Below, one piece after another: positions 54,452 to 64,000 of a stretch of DNA of 64,000 nucleotides. Numbering within the stretch: position 1 is the stretch's first letter; the number at the start of each line of letters is the position of its first letter. Source of the stretch: Cyprinodon diabolis. Taxonomy: Eukaryota; Chordata; Actinopteri; Cyprinodontiformes; Cyprinodontidae. Both the position numbers and the translations under genes were made by a program. Location: NCBI GenBank assembly GCA_030533445.1, contig CM060065.1, forward strand, positions 48,423,964 through 48,487,963. The letters are read 5' to 3'. Below the pieces are notes generated by a model. That model did no database searches. It was not told the DNA's origin and was given only the letters and a program-made list of their open reading frames with translations.

Positions 54452-55864
54452 CCCTCTCACACCTTGACAGTTTAGACCAGCTTATGTCTGACATATAAAA
54501 ATCTGGCAAAAACGCTGGCGTACGTTGGAAAGGTTATGGGTATGTTTTAGATAAGTAATGAGCACGCTGAAACACATTGACACATGTCGACAGACGGCAA
54601 GTAAGTAGGGAAATTTCCCGACGCATGCCAGACGGCGCCATACGTGGGGCATAAGTTACAGGTCAGTTATCTGATCGTTGACATACGTTAAGTGTCAGTT
54701 ACTCATAAGTTGTGGCGTCTAGTTTATCCGAAACCTATGAGTAACTTATGCATAGCTTATCAAGAACTTCTCTCCAACGCATATCAACATACTTGATGTG
54801 TTTCAGACGAGCGCTGAACGTGTTTCTTCCAGCTATTGTATAATGGCAGCATTTTGGTATAAAGGAGGAAACTCCAGACTTCATCCCCATCATACGCTGA
54901 GCCAGAAGGTTAAGTGTGATGGATCCTCCCTGCGTTCACTAACCTGACTTTGCTCCGCATATCCATCTGGAAACCTTCCGTTGAAGTAATTTTGGGAAGG
55001 GGCGAAAATACTGGTTAGCTGATTGGCCTATGTTGGTGATAGACGGGCCAAATAAACCAATCAGATCAACGAAGCATATGACGTACTAACAGAGCGACGA
55101 CGAAAACACAACCACAAGCCAGGCTACTCTTGCCGAAACCAGTCGGGAGAAGAGCAAAAACATCTTTTCCTCTGAGAAAAGCCTCCAGAGCAGTGTTTTG
55201 CTCTTCTTTCAGTGAAGAAATACTCTGTAATTCCGGTAAAACTTGCTTGATAGCCACGCTAACGCTAGTTTCATCGGCTGAAGCCGCCATGTTCTTTAGA
55301 CTGAACTGTCGCGCTTCTCGTTGCGTCACACCTCAACCCGCCTCAAAGCCAACGCTGATTGGACGTTCGTTTGGTGAACGGCTCCAAATTTTCTTCAACG
55401 GAGAGTCTCCAGACTGATCTGCGAGTGAAACCTTGAAAGCTCGCGAGATCAGGATGGTCTCACGAGGCTATGCGTTCACACCCACGGCCAAATAACTTCC
55501 TAGCAGACATGACGCTCAATCTGCTGCGACTGCAAACCTTCTTAGTTTTTCTTTTTATTTATTCCTTTTTTTTGGTGGGCAGTAAACAGCAGCTGGGCTA
55601 AAACCGCAACCAAAGACATGTTTTTATGCACACTGGGCGCATCGCTGATCCTGAGGGGAGCAGCTTTAACTGATGCTTCGTAATGCCGCCGTCAATTATG
55701 CATAATTTAGGCTGTCGTTAGACATAAGGTCTGGACTTGTTATGAAAACACTATGTGTACGCCCAAAAGTGAAAAAGTACATAGAAAGTTCAGCATATGC
55801 CAGCGTTTTAGGAGATTCTGAGACGTCTGGCATAAGCAGGCTAAATCGGCAGGGTGTGAGAGGG
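54452..55864. mobile_element. Terminal-inverted-repeat element hosting helicase-element copy 2
   Basis: The ends are CCCTCTCACACC (54452) and its exact inverse GGTGTGAGAGGG (55853-55864), with further inverted similarity inward (TTTAGACCAGCTTATG against CATAAGCAGGCTAAAT). No clear target duplication was seen. The 530-bp element at 54941-55470 lies inside. No transposase. Confidence 0.6.
54941..55470 (-). mobile_element. Helicase-fragment-bearing element, copy 2
   Basis: A perfect 9-bp duplication TGCGTTCAC flanks it (54932-54940, 55471-55479). It is 530 bp, with the same ends as copy 1. The minus-strand frame opens with the same MAASADETSV start but keeps FALLPTGFGKSS, so Walker A (G-x-G-K-S) is present; after it the frame goes to unrelated sequence. 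The deletion junction therefore differs from copy 1, and both derive from a longer parent. Confidence 0.78.
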
Positions 55865-57712
55865 CAACTTAGAAACAATGGATCTAAAGCTCATTTAAGC
55901 TTCAGTGTGAAACTTCTACTTAGAGAAAGTGAAGCTTTCTCTGATGCATTCTGGGTAAATACTGCCTCTTCTGGATGTTATGGTAATAAAGCTAATTGCC
56001 TGTTTGTGGGAGTGAGAGCACCAAAGAGAACAAGCTGAGCAGCAGTTCGATCTTTGATGGTTGAAGTCTGACATTAGCATTTTCGACACGGCGGAGGATG
56101 CAATGCTGGATGAAGATGAGAACATGGAGATATTTTCTGTTGGCAGGAAGCCTGTTGGCCTGAGGTCTGCTGAGCAACCTGCTGTGCCGCCTGCAATAAG
56201 AAGAGCAGTGATTGGTCAGACTAATGTGGTTCTGGTGCACTAAGGAGGCGGTACTGCTGTGACCTGACTCTTTAACAGAAGCCCACCAGCAGTCCCCACC
56301 GTCGCTCTGACGTCCCAGTTTGCCAGTTGGTGTTTGGATGCCAGCAGGACCTGATCAGATAAAAATGGATCAGTGGGTTTATTTGTATTCACCTCGCTGG
56401 GTTCTGACCTTATTTCAGTGACTGTCTGACCCATTCAGAGCAACACTTTCTGCTCTCGAAAAGGATATACTGATCATCAGAATTCAGGTCAGTGTTCCTA
56501 ATGGAAACACGTTCCTGTGGTCCAGATGAAGGAGCGTCAGATGGGAGAACTGGTCCCCCGAAGTAAAGCTGCACACTGGGACCAGTTTGAACATGAATGT
56601 TGTCCATCCTGTCAGACATGGATGGATGGATGCTGCACAGAGCAGAGCCAGGGTGGAGGCTGAAAGAGTCTGTCTGCTGCTTCAGCTGCAGGTTGATAAA
56701 CATGCCGATAATCTGTGGAGCATGCCGGAGTCAGCAGAGCTCCTGAAAACATCTGATAATCCAGTAAATGAGTCGACTTTTATTGGTCTTAATTAGATCA
56801 GGCTTTGTGCCTCAGAGGGGATGTGCATTCATTACAGCATCGGTCTTGTTTCTGTTTGATCCCACCAACGAAGTTAACTAATTAGCTGCAGGTTTATATC
56901 AGTAAGGAAACACAACACTGTGGTATTAATAATTAAAACAGGCATGACTCTGTGCACAAGTCTAAGGTCACTGATTGGCTGATAATCATTTGCAAACAGG
57001 TGGAAATTCCAAAACTACAGCAGAGACTGAATGGAGCCTCTGGGGAGGTTTCTCCATGAGTTCAGTCACATCATTATCTCATCGTTTCTTTGCCTCATGC
57101 ATTTTACATCCAGAATACTTCAGATTATGGTTTTCTACCTCATATATGCGGACGAACTGCGTATACTGTATGTATCCCATGCACCTTTTTCTTCCTTTGG
57201 CACTGTCTTCTTTTTGACTATTTGAGGCGATGTAATGAGTACATTTGTCCAATGTAAGATCCGTAAAGTCAATCAATCAATCAATAAAAACACTTTAAAA
57301 AAACAAAAACATAAATTCATGTACAGGTTTACTTTTTGTACATAAATGTTGCCCTTCTCAGGCTTTCGGAAGGCAAATCTGTGTTTTTTATGGTCCAATA
57401 TTGTTTCACAAACCTAAAAAAGTAATGTACCATTTTAATAATGGAGAAACTATTAGTCAGCTTAATTTTTTTTAGTACATATAAAAACTATTTATTTTGT
57501 GAGAATGTGTTTATTTACGAGCAACTATGCAAATTAACAAACATATAGAAAAAGTACACTATATTATACTATTTTCCATGTGAATCCCAGATTGTTCATG
57601 CTTCCTTGCCTTTTCTAAAAAGTGTTTTAAATCAGTCCTAGTTGTCTTTATCCATGCTGTGTCAGATCCTGACGTTTGCAAAAGGGAAGCAGGTAAAGCA
57701 GAATAAAGCGTT
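55865..57712. other. Intergenic, no gene seen
   Basis: It contains a 41-bp block at 56600-56640 that recurs at 58064-58104. A short CAAT repeat (TCAATCAATCAATCAATAAA) is near 57273. Nothing else recognised. Confidence 0.4.
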
Positions 57713-58056
57713 AGCCTCGCTGCATGCAGTTAGCCTCGCTGCATGCAGTTAGCCTCGCTGCATGCAATTAGCCTCGCTGCATGCAATTAGCCTCGCTGCA
57801 TGCAGTTAGCATCGCTGCATGCAGTTAGCCTCGCTGCATGCAATTAGCCTCGCTGCATGCAATTAGCCTCGCTGCATGCAATTAGCCTCGCTGCATGCAG
57901 TTAGCATCGCTGCATGCAGTTAGCCTCGCTGCATGCAATTAGCCTCGCTGCATGCAATTAGCCTCGCTGCATGCAGTTAGCATCGCTGCATGCAGTTAGC
58001 CTCGCTGCATGCAATTAGCCTCGCTGCATGCAATTAGCCTCGCTGCATGCAGTTAG
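57713..58056. repeat. 19-bp minisatellite, about 18 units
   Basis: The unit is AGCCTCGCTGCATGCAGTT. Variants are A for C at position 4 and A for G at position 17, so the last six bases are CAGTT- or CAATT-type. From the fifth unit onward the pattern is mainly four units long (76 bp). Each unit carries the 8-bp palindrome TGCATGCA, which alternates pyrimidine and purine. Confidence 0.97.
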
Positions 58057-58104
58057 CCAAGCCTTGTCCATCCTGTCAGACATGGATGGATGGATGCTGC
58101 ACAG

Positions 58105-59560
58105 GTCCTGGAAAAAGACAGAGTGAACCGTCTCCATCTGTCTTTGGACTGGGGATTAATTTTGATGTTCGGCTGATCAGGTCCAAACAGTTTCACTTCC
58201 AGCTTCTCTTTGTAAGTTTGCTTCCCTTCCTGTTAATCAGCCACACAACAACTGTGACGACATTTCCTGTCACCTCAGGGCATAGCTTTGGTACGCCCAG
58301 AGCTCTCCCATACTTTGTACTGCAGAGGAGCTACTGCGAATGGACCACTTTTAACGAGAGTCAATGGCCAAAGATTTTTGCGCCCTAGGCTAGAAATATG
58401 TCACCAATGAGACCAAAAACAAAATGACGTTTTCTCGTCCTTAAAGATTAAATATTTATCTTGCACAACTAGAAAATAGACATCAATATATTTAAAAATA
58501 TTTTAATTTTATAATTTCATTCTTATTTTATTTTTTTATGTCCTAATCAAGGTCATTGGGTAGGCGGGGCGGCACCCTAGCGCCCTCTATTGGCCAGCCG
58601 CCACCACTTAGATGGTAAAACAGAAATTCTTCATTTACAACTTCAAATCTCCTCCAGTTAACTTTCTTAAAGCAAATTGAATATTTAATTTCTAATGGGA
58701 CAAATACTCAACCCTATCAAAATATTTTCCAAATAATATAAATAAGCCTTTAGCCGATATTTTTGAAGTGAAAATAAATGTTAAAATTTAGGACACAAAT
58801 GTTTATGAAAATAAGAACATTTAAAATAGAGAGCATAAGGGCTCTGTCAGGAAAAGGACAGAAACCATCCTATCATCACAAACATAAAGTCCACAGAACT
58901 TTAAACGTATAGAGGACGATCTTTTATTTTCAGGTGGATCATCTAAATAAGTGGTCCACCTAACTGTCAATCATTCTGGTGAAATGTTTACGTAACGCCG
59001 TCATACGTGCTCGCCCCGTTAGCTATCTTTTCTCCACATGCGCACTTTCAGGCGTATATCAGTGGTGAGCGACAGTTTCATCAAGTCATTGAAGCTCACC
59101 TTTCTCACCATGGTTCTTTAAAAATGGAAATAGAAAAAGTCACTATGAAGTGTATGAGAAAAAAAGAAAGGCTACAAAAGAGGCCGATATATCTCATAAT
59201 ACTTTCCATGGAGAGCTCTCCTCGCAGAGGTTTATGGGATTTGCTGTCACCGCTACCCAACAGCAGCGACAAATAACAAAGTTGGCGCAGGCACCGCACG
59301 GTGGAGGAGGAGTTACGTGACCAACGAGGCAAAAAGCAGTGATCATCTGTCTGAACGGTCAATAACTGAGTTTGCTATAAAATCCACTATATAGTCCCCG
59401 CTGTATGTGGACACAGGAAGCTTGTATGAGCTATGAGAAAAGCACATCTTAAACAGGGTGTGCACGAGGAGAATGGGCTCGTGCACGCTCTTGCACAAGC
59501 ATTTTTTCTCAAAGTAGAGGGGAGGGGGTTTAAAAATCCTTTACAGTACCATTAACTCGA
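58105..59560. other. Intergenic, no gene seen
   Basis: AT-rich sequence. Near 58570 the string TAGCGCCCTCTATTGG is a weak CTCF-like site in reverse. No gene or clear element. Confidence 0.4.
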
Positions 59561-59564
59561 CACT

Positions 59565-59850
59565 GTGAAACAAAGATGTGAAAAGAACACCTTGTGACAA
59601 GAAGATGGAGGATCCGTGATGCTGTGGGCCTATTTCTCTTATTAGAGCGCATGGAGACACCATCTCTTTGGAATAAAACCCCAACATCAATAACAGAGAT
59701 GCCAAATCTATGAGCTTAGAGCCTGTAGGGTTAACCTGTATTCCGACCTAAAGAGGGGAAAATGGACTCTAGACTGTCTGGAGAGCTTGAGCAAAGTGAA
59801 AGATAAAGGTTTCTCTCTCTCTCTCCATAAGATCTTAGAGAAGAAAATTG
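59565..59850 (+). mobile_element. Possible worn Tc1-type fragment
   Basis: AAGATGGAGGATCCGTGATG leads into codons reading GSVMLWAYFS, as in Tc1 transposase. The following frame has stops. Low support. Confidence 0.3.
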
Positions 59851-60589
59851 AATTCCGGTTGATTGGAAGGACAAAGAAACGAGGACATCAGAAGATACAG
59901 CTTCTACAGATTAACAAACCTCCCACGGCCAGCTCCAAAACTCTTCAAAAGCTCTCTTCGTGGGCAAAAGCAGGGATGAGATCATACCATAAGTATTTAA
60001 AGTGTAGGTGTTTCCATGGCAACCGCTAGACGCCGGCAGGGAAGAAGTCCTAACTGATGCTGCAGAGGCCGTGGGAAAAGCTGATGGAGGCTGATTCAAT
60101 CATGACTCATGTCTGTTGTTTTCTGATGGTGGGACTTCAGAGCGTTTGTCTGAAGGAGCCGCAAAACATGCGAAAAGAAAAAGAGTCGTGACAGAAGGTG
60201 TGAGTAAACGGTGATTCACAGACATGAATGTCAATTAATCCATCAGTTAATCCAACAGAACTTCAGAGGAGGTTTCTTCAGCAGCACGCTGGGATCAAAT
60301 ATTCTGTTTACCAATTCTGACTCAATAAAGCCTTTACACAGTCCTCCTGGTTACATGTTCAAAGCAGAGCCATGCTGGGGAAGGTCATAATTTTGACTTA
60401 AAGAACAGTTCAATGAAAAAAAGGGTTACCAAAGGAGCAGAAATTTGAACTGGGGGGGGATTAAACAAAAATAAGATTACTAAGCCTTAACCTGAAGCTG
60501 ATGCAAAGAGTAGGTGACAAAAAACACAGTTTTGGAGCAGAACGAGCAACAGGTAACAGACCTTTAACCAAATATTAGATAGAGGCAGG

Positions 60590-60790
60590 CTGCTGAGTGG
60601 CGCAGTGGGTAGGTTGCGGGTTCGATTCCCAGCCCGGGTTCTTTCTGCATGGAGTTTCAATGTTCTCCCAGAGCATGTGTGGGTTTTCTCCGGGTACTCC
60701 GTCTTCCTCCAACAGTCCAAAAACATGACTGTTAGGTTAATTGGCTTCTCTAAATTCTCCTTAGGTGTTAGTGTGTGGATTGATGAGAGA
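60590..60790 (+). repeat. SINE-like repeat with compressed tRNA-type promoter
   Basis: TGGCGCAGTGG matches the A box and GGTTCGATTCC the B box of pol III promoters, with only about 23 bp between their starts. The body (TCTTTCTGCATGGAGTTTCA, GGTTTTCTCCGGGTACTCCG, CCAAAAACATGACTGTTAGG) is the inverse of 35695-35995. Confidence 0.7.
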
Positions 60791-60849
60791 AACAAGAAAG
60801 AAGGGTTGGAACATGATGGGTCAAAACTTCGGGCACAAACTGGATGAGG

Positions 60850-63170
60850 AAAAGATCAAAGATCTGAGGAAAAGATCAAAGCATCAGCTCTGGTTCTAGG
60901 GACTCTGTGACTGAGGGGGTAGCGATTGCTAACAGATTGACCAATCTGAGCTAGTTTAATTGAGCTTTTCTGTAAAATAGTGAGATCACATGAAGTTGGT
61001 TTGGAAACAGTGATTATCTGATAAACCAGAGCCAGAACCAGAGTCCTGCCCTCCTTCGACTGCTCGGATCATTTCTCCTGCTTGTCCTCCGGGGCTGCAG
61101 GGTCTTATTGTCGGCCGACCGACTGGAATCAACCATGTTCTCTGGGCAAAGACTGAACTATTAAACCAGGTTAGTGACTCACATGTTCATAATCTTCCTC
61201 CATCAGATTAACGTGGTCACTAACCTATGTTTTCTTTCTGCAGAGATTCCTGCCATAGACGTCCTAGCCGCTGCTACTGCAGATTCGCTTTATAATAAAC
61301 ACTGTTTGAGTAATCATACTGTCTGTCTGCCTTGAATTCTGGGTCCCCTGTTCTGAGCCTTGACATGATGTTGTTCTATAGTCATATGTTAAACGTTATG
61401 GAACCTACATAGGGACCACAACTGCAAATTTTTCTTCTCTTAGAAATCCTGAATACACTTCAAAAATCTGATAAACAATCTTATGATTCTGACAAACTAA
61501 ATGAGCTAAAAGAGTTGGGATTAAAGTGGAGGTCCTGTTCAGTTTTTTTCATATAATCTAAACCAATCAACCGTTTTGCTTTAGCTCTGCCTCCTTAGCT
61601 GGAACCAGTCAGACCAGAACCAACCGCAGATGGCTGCAGGGGAAAACAGAACATCCAAAGTAACACTGTGTTTCTCATTATGACGGATCCTGGAGCCAGC
61701 GCAGCAGCAGATAGATTCTCTCTGATGATTCTGGCTTATTTTGCAGGTGTTTCACTGCAGAACTTTGTTCTGGTTCATTTTCTCTTCTTGCTCTCACCCC
61801 CACCTTGAGTAGTTCAGATCATCTCTGGAGCACGGTGGGAGGGGGACAACAGCTCCATCTGTGCAGCACCGGGTCTATTTGTGGATCACAGTGTGGCGAC
61901 TCCAGCCTGACAAATGGACCAGGAGGGGGGGCTTCTGTTCTGCAGGATCTGCCACCAAACCAACTGATTCCTTCTTTTTATTATACTGATTAAACCCGTA
62001 ATGTTAATTTAAATTAAATCAAAAAGTTACCTAAACCGATCGGCAGAGCATGTCCAGAATGCTATGCTACAGGAAAAAAAGCATCGGCATCATTCTCTTT
62101 GCAGAAATAAGAATCTAATATTAGCCTGTTGACGGCTATAAGCTCAGAAGTGTAGCGCTTCAGAGACCAGCTGCTGTTATAAGAATGATGGGTTCAGATC
62201 ATTTACTTGAGAAACGCCACCTGTCAGCCAGCTGACCTGCAGTGTGCAGCAACAGGTACTCTGCTACTCTATCCTTTTAGCTTATTTTATTTTTGGGTGA
62301 GTGATGAGTAAACCGGCTGCAACTGAAGAAATGACCTGAGAAATCACTGATTTCAGGAATAAACCACCAAGACATCACCAGTCTGAGGTACTATCAGGTG
62401 TTAGAGACACACACACTTAGAAGACATTGGGAGTTAATGAATAAAAAGTCCCATATCTAATGAGGCAGAAAAGAATCAGTGAAGTGATTGGTGGAGCAGA
62501 TCACAGGTCTTAATTAGGGTTAATTAGTAGCCCCACTTTTTTATCTTGTTAATCAAAACCTTGTAGATAAACCAGTTCCTGAACACAGAGGAGGAGCAAA
62601 ACACAAAGCTGGGTTTGGTTGGAATTTGGTCCTTATTAGTCTGAACAGAATCAGGAGAGAAGAGGCCAGAACTGGTTAAACCGACCTGGAATTAGTGCAC
62701 AAAGTTCAGGCCAGTCGGATCCATCTAAGGTGCTGCTGATGCCAAAGCCTCCATTAAAATAACAATCAAAGCAAAGTGAGGTTTACAGAACAGGGCTGTG
62801 TTCGGTGGAAAAAAGATCCAGTCCAGGTAGAATCAGTCTGAATAGTTAGATCTATAATGGTAACTATATGATTCCTTAAAAAGAGTGAAATAACCCTTTA
62901 CTGAAGCGTTGAATCACACGCCGGCTTCAGGATTGCCTGATGCACAATTACAGCTTTGAAAAAACAAATGTCTCTACTTTTTGTTCCTGATTATTTAGAA
63001 AGTGAAACTTTTGAAACATTTCACACAGAGTGAAATATTTCCAACCTTTATCACTTCAAACTCTGATGATTCTGATAGAAGTTTATTCTGGCTTACGGGG
63101 AAGAACGATTTATTTATTGTTTCAGAAAATTGGAATACTGTAAACAGGTAGAACACAGATCCCAGGAAGT
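60850..63170. other. Intergenic, no protein gene seen
   Basis: One splice-like pair (donor after 61169, acceptor before 61244) is followed by AATAAA at 61294-61299. Otherwise unrecognised sequence with frequent GGTTCTG/CAGAACC-type heptamers. Confidence 0.35.
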
Positions 63171-63173
63171 TGA

Positions 63174-63640
63174 TTCAATTCAATTCAGTTTATTTCTATA
63201 GCACCATTTCACAACATGTCTTCTCAACGCACTTTACAATTCACCCAGATCATACAGTAAAAGTTTTCTATCTAAGGAAAACCAGTTGATTGCATCGGCT
63301 CATTGACTCGAATGCAATCCCTCACAATAAGCATGCTTGTAGCGACAGTGGAGAGGAAAAAGTCCTTTTAACAGGAAGAATCAGGCTCAGTGTGAGCGGC
63401 CATCTGCTGAGGCCGACTGGGGTTCAAGGAGGCAGAAGCAGACATAGAAAAAGAAGCATAGATACGTCTAGGAAACACACAGCCAGGCAGATTGGAAGGA
63501 GAAATGTGTGGTAAGAGGAGGTTGCATCAGCGACACTAATAAACACAACTTTAAGTTCATAAGGAGTGGACTGAGGCTGGAATCAGCGCATCAGGATCCA
63601 CTACTCACAGACGGATAAGGAGAACCGGAACTAGGCTGTG
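63174..63640 (+). repeat. Dispersed fish repeat, copy 2 (longer)
   Basis: It begins TTCAATTCAATTCAGTTTAT, passes CACAACATGTCTTCTCAACG and AAAACCAGTTGATTGCATCG, and goes on through AGCGGCCATCTGCTGAGGCC. It is the same family and orientation as 25776-25930. Its right end is not fixed. Confidence 0.65.
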
Positions 63641-64000
63641 ACCCGGTCCATTTTACATCTACCAGAACATTCTAGATGCTTCATGCTCCCTTCTGCTGAC
63701 CATGTGGAGATGCTGATTTTATTTCCCAGACACGGTACCAACACTGACAAAGGTACCAGAAGCTGGTCCAATCACCACGGTGCTACTGGTCCTGATTGGA
63801 CAGAACTTGCCCATAATGTCAGAAGATAAAAATATACTAAAATACAAATTTATCAATAATTTGATTTGAATATATTTCAAAACCATAAATTATGGACGGA
63901 AGTGAGTTTCTGAGTTTCACAGTCATGGTAAACGACAGATGGAGGGAGAGGAAGGAAGAAGGTCGTTAGGGTGTATCTTAATTAAATCAACGCGTCAACA

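Noticed and set aside
57713..58056. CRISPR-like array
   Set aside because: Units are directly adjacent with no unique spacers; a minisatellite in a vertebrate genome.
60597..60632. tRNA gene
   Set aside because: A and B boxes are too close, no cloverleaf, and the flanks are a known dispersed repeat.

Overview
The window is vertebrate nuclear DNA from a ray-finned fish. The evidence is compact GT-AG introns, HERC1 and TSPAN18 exons that read clearly by protein similarity, and a dense load of teleost-type transposons (hAT, pogo, PIF/Harbinger, L2/CR1-type LINEs, Penelope-like, MITEs). A percomorph, possibly a killifish relative, is my guess from the repeat style. There is no prokaryotic, organellar or CRISPR content. 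All family calls are from memory, with no database search.

Region 1 (1-32540, + strand) is the 3' part of herc1, a giant HECT E3 ubiquitin ligase. I placed 49 coding exons between 672 and 32221. Every junction has canonical splice sites and all phases agree, giving about 3,048 residues plus stop; the 5' exons lie outside the window. Domain order is SPRY, low-complexity linker, UBA-like segment, Cys/His segment, WD40 block, second RCC1-like domain and HECT with its catalytic Cys. Introns hold two hAT copies in opposite orientation, two pogo-type remnants, a THAP-domain exon, a P2X7-like fragment, a CTTC tract and two minisatellites (32-bp and about 56-bp units).

Region 2 (32541-41300) holds LINE and SINE-like debris and a small unrecognised minus-strand immunoglobulin-domain gene (signal exon, V-type exon, possible hinge exon). 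Region 3 (41327-50678, minus strand) is a complete seven-coding-exon tspan18-like tetraspanin gene of 243 residues. Its introns carry a family of about 290-bp MITEs, one interrupted by a PIF/Harbinger element. herc1 and tspan18 converge tail to tail.

Region 4 (50679-64000) has no protein gene I can support. It holds two copies of an unusual element with 9-bp target duplications and the start of a RecQ/DEAD-like helicase reading frame, a hAT-like element, a terminal-inverted-repeat element, a 19-bp minisatellite and dispersed repeats. The helicase-bearing element and the unrecognised Ig gene are the best candidates for something little described.
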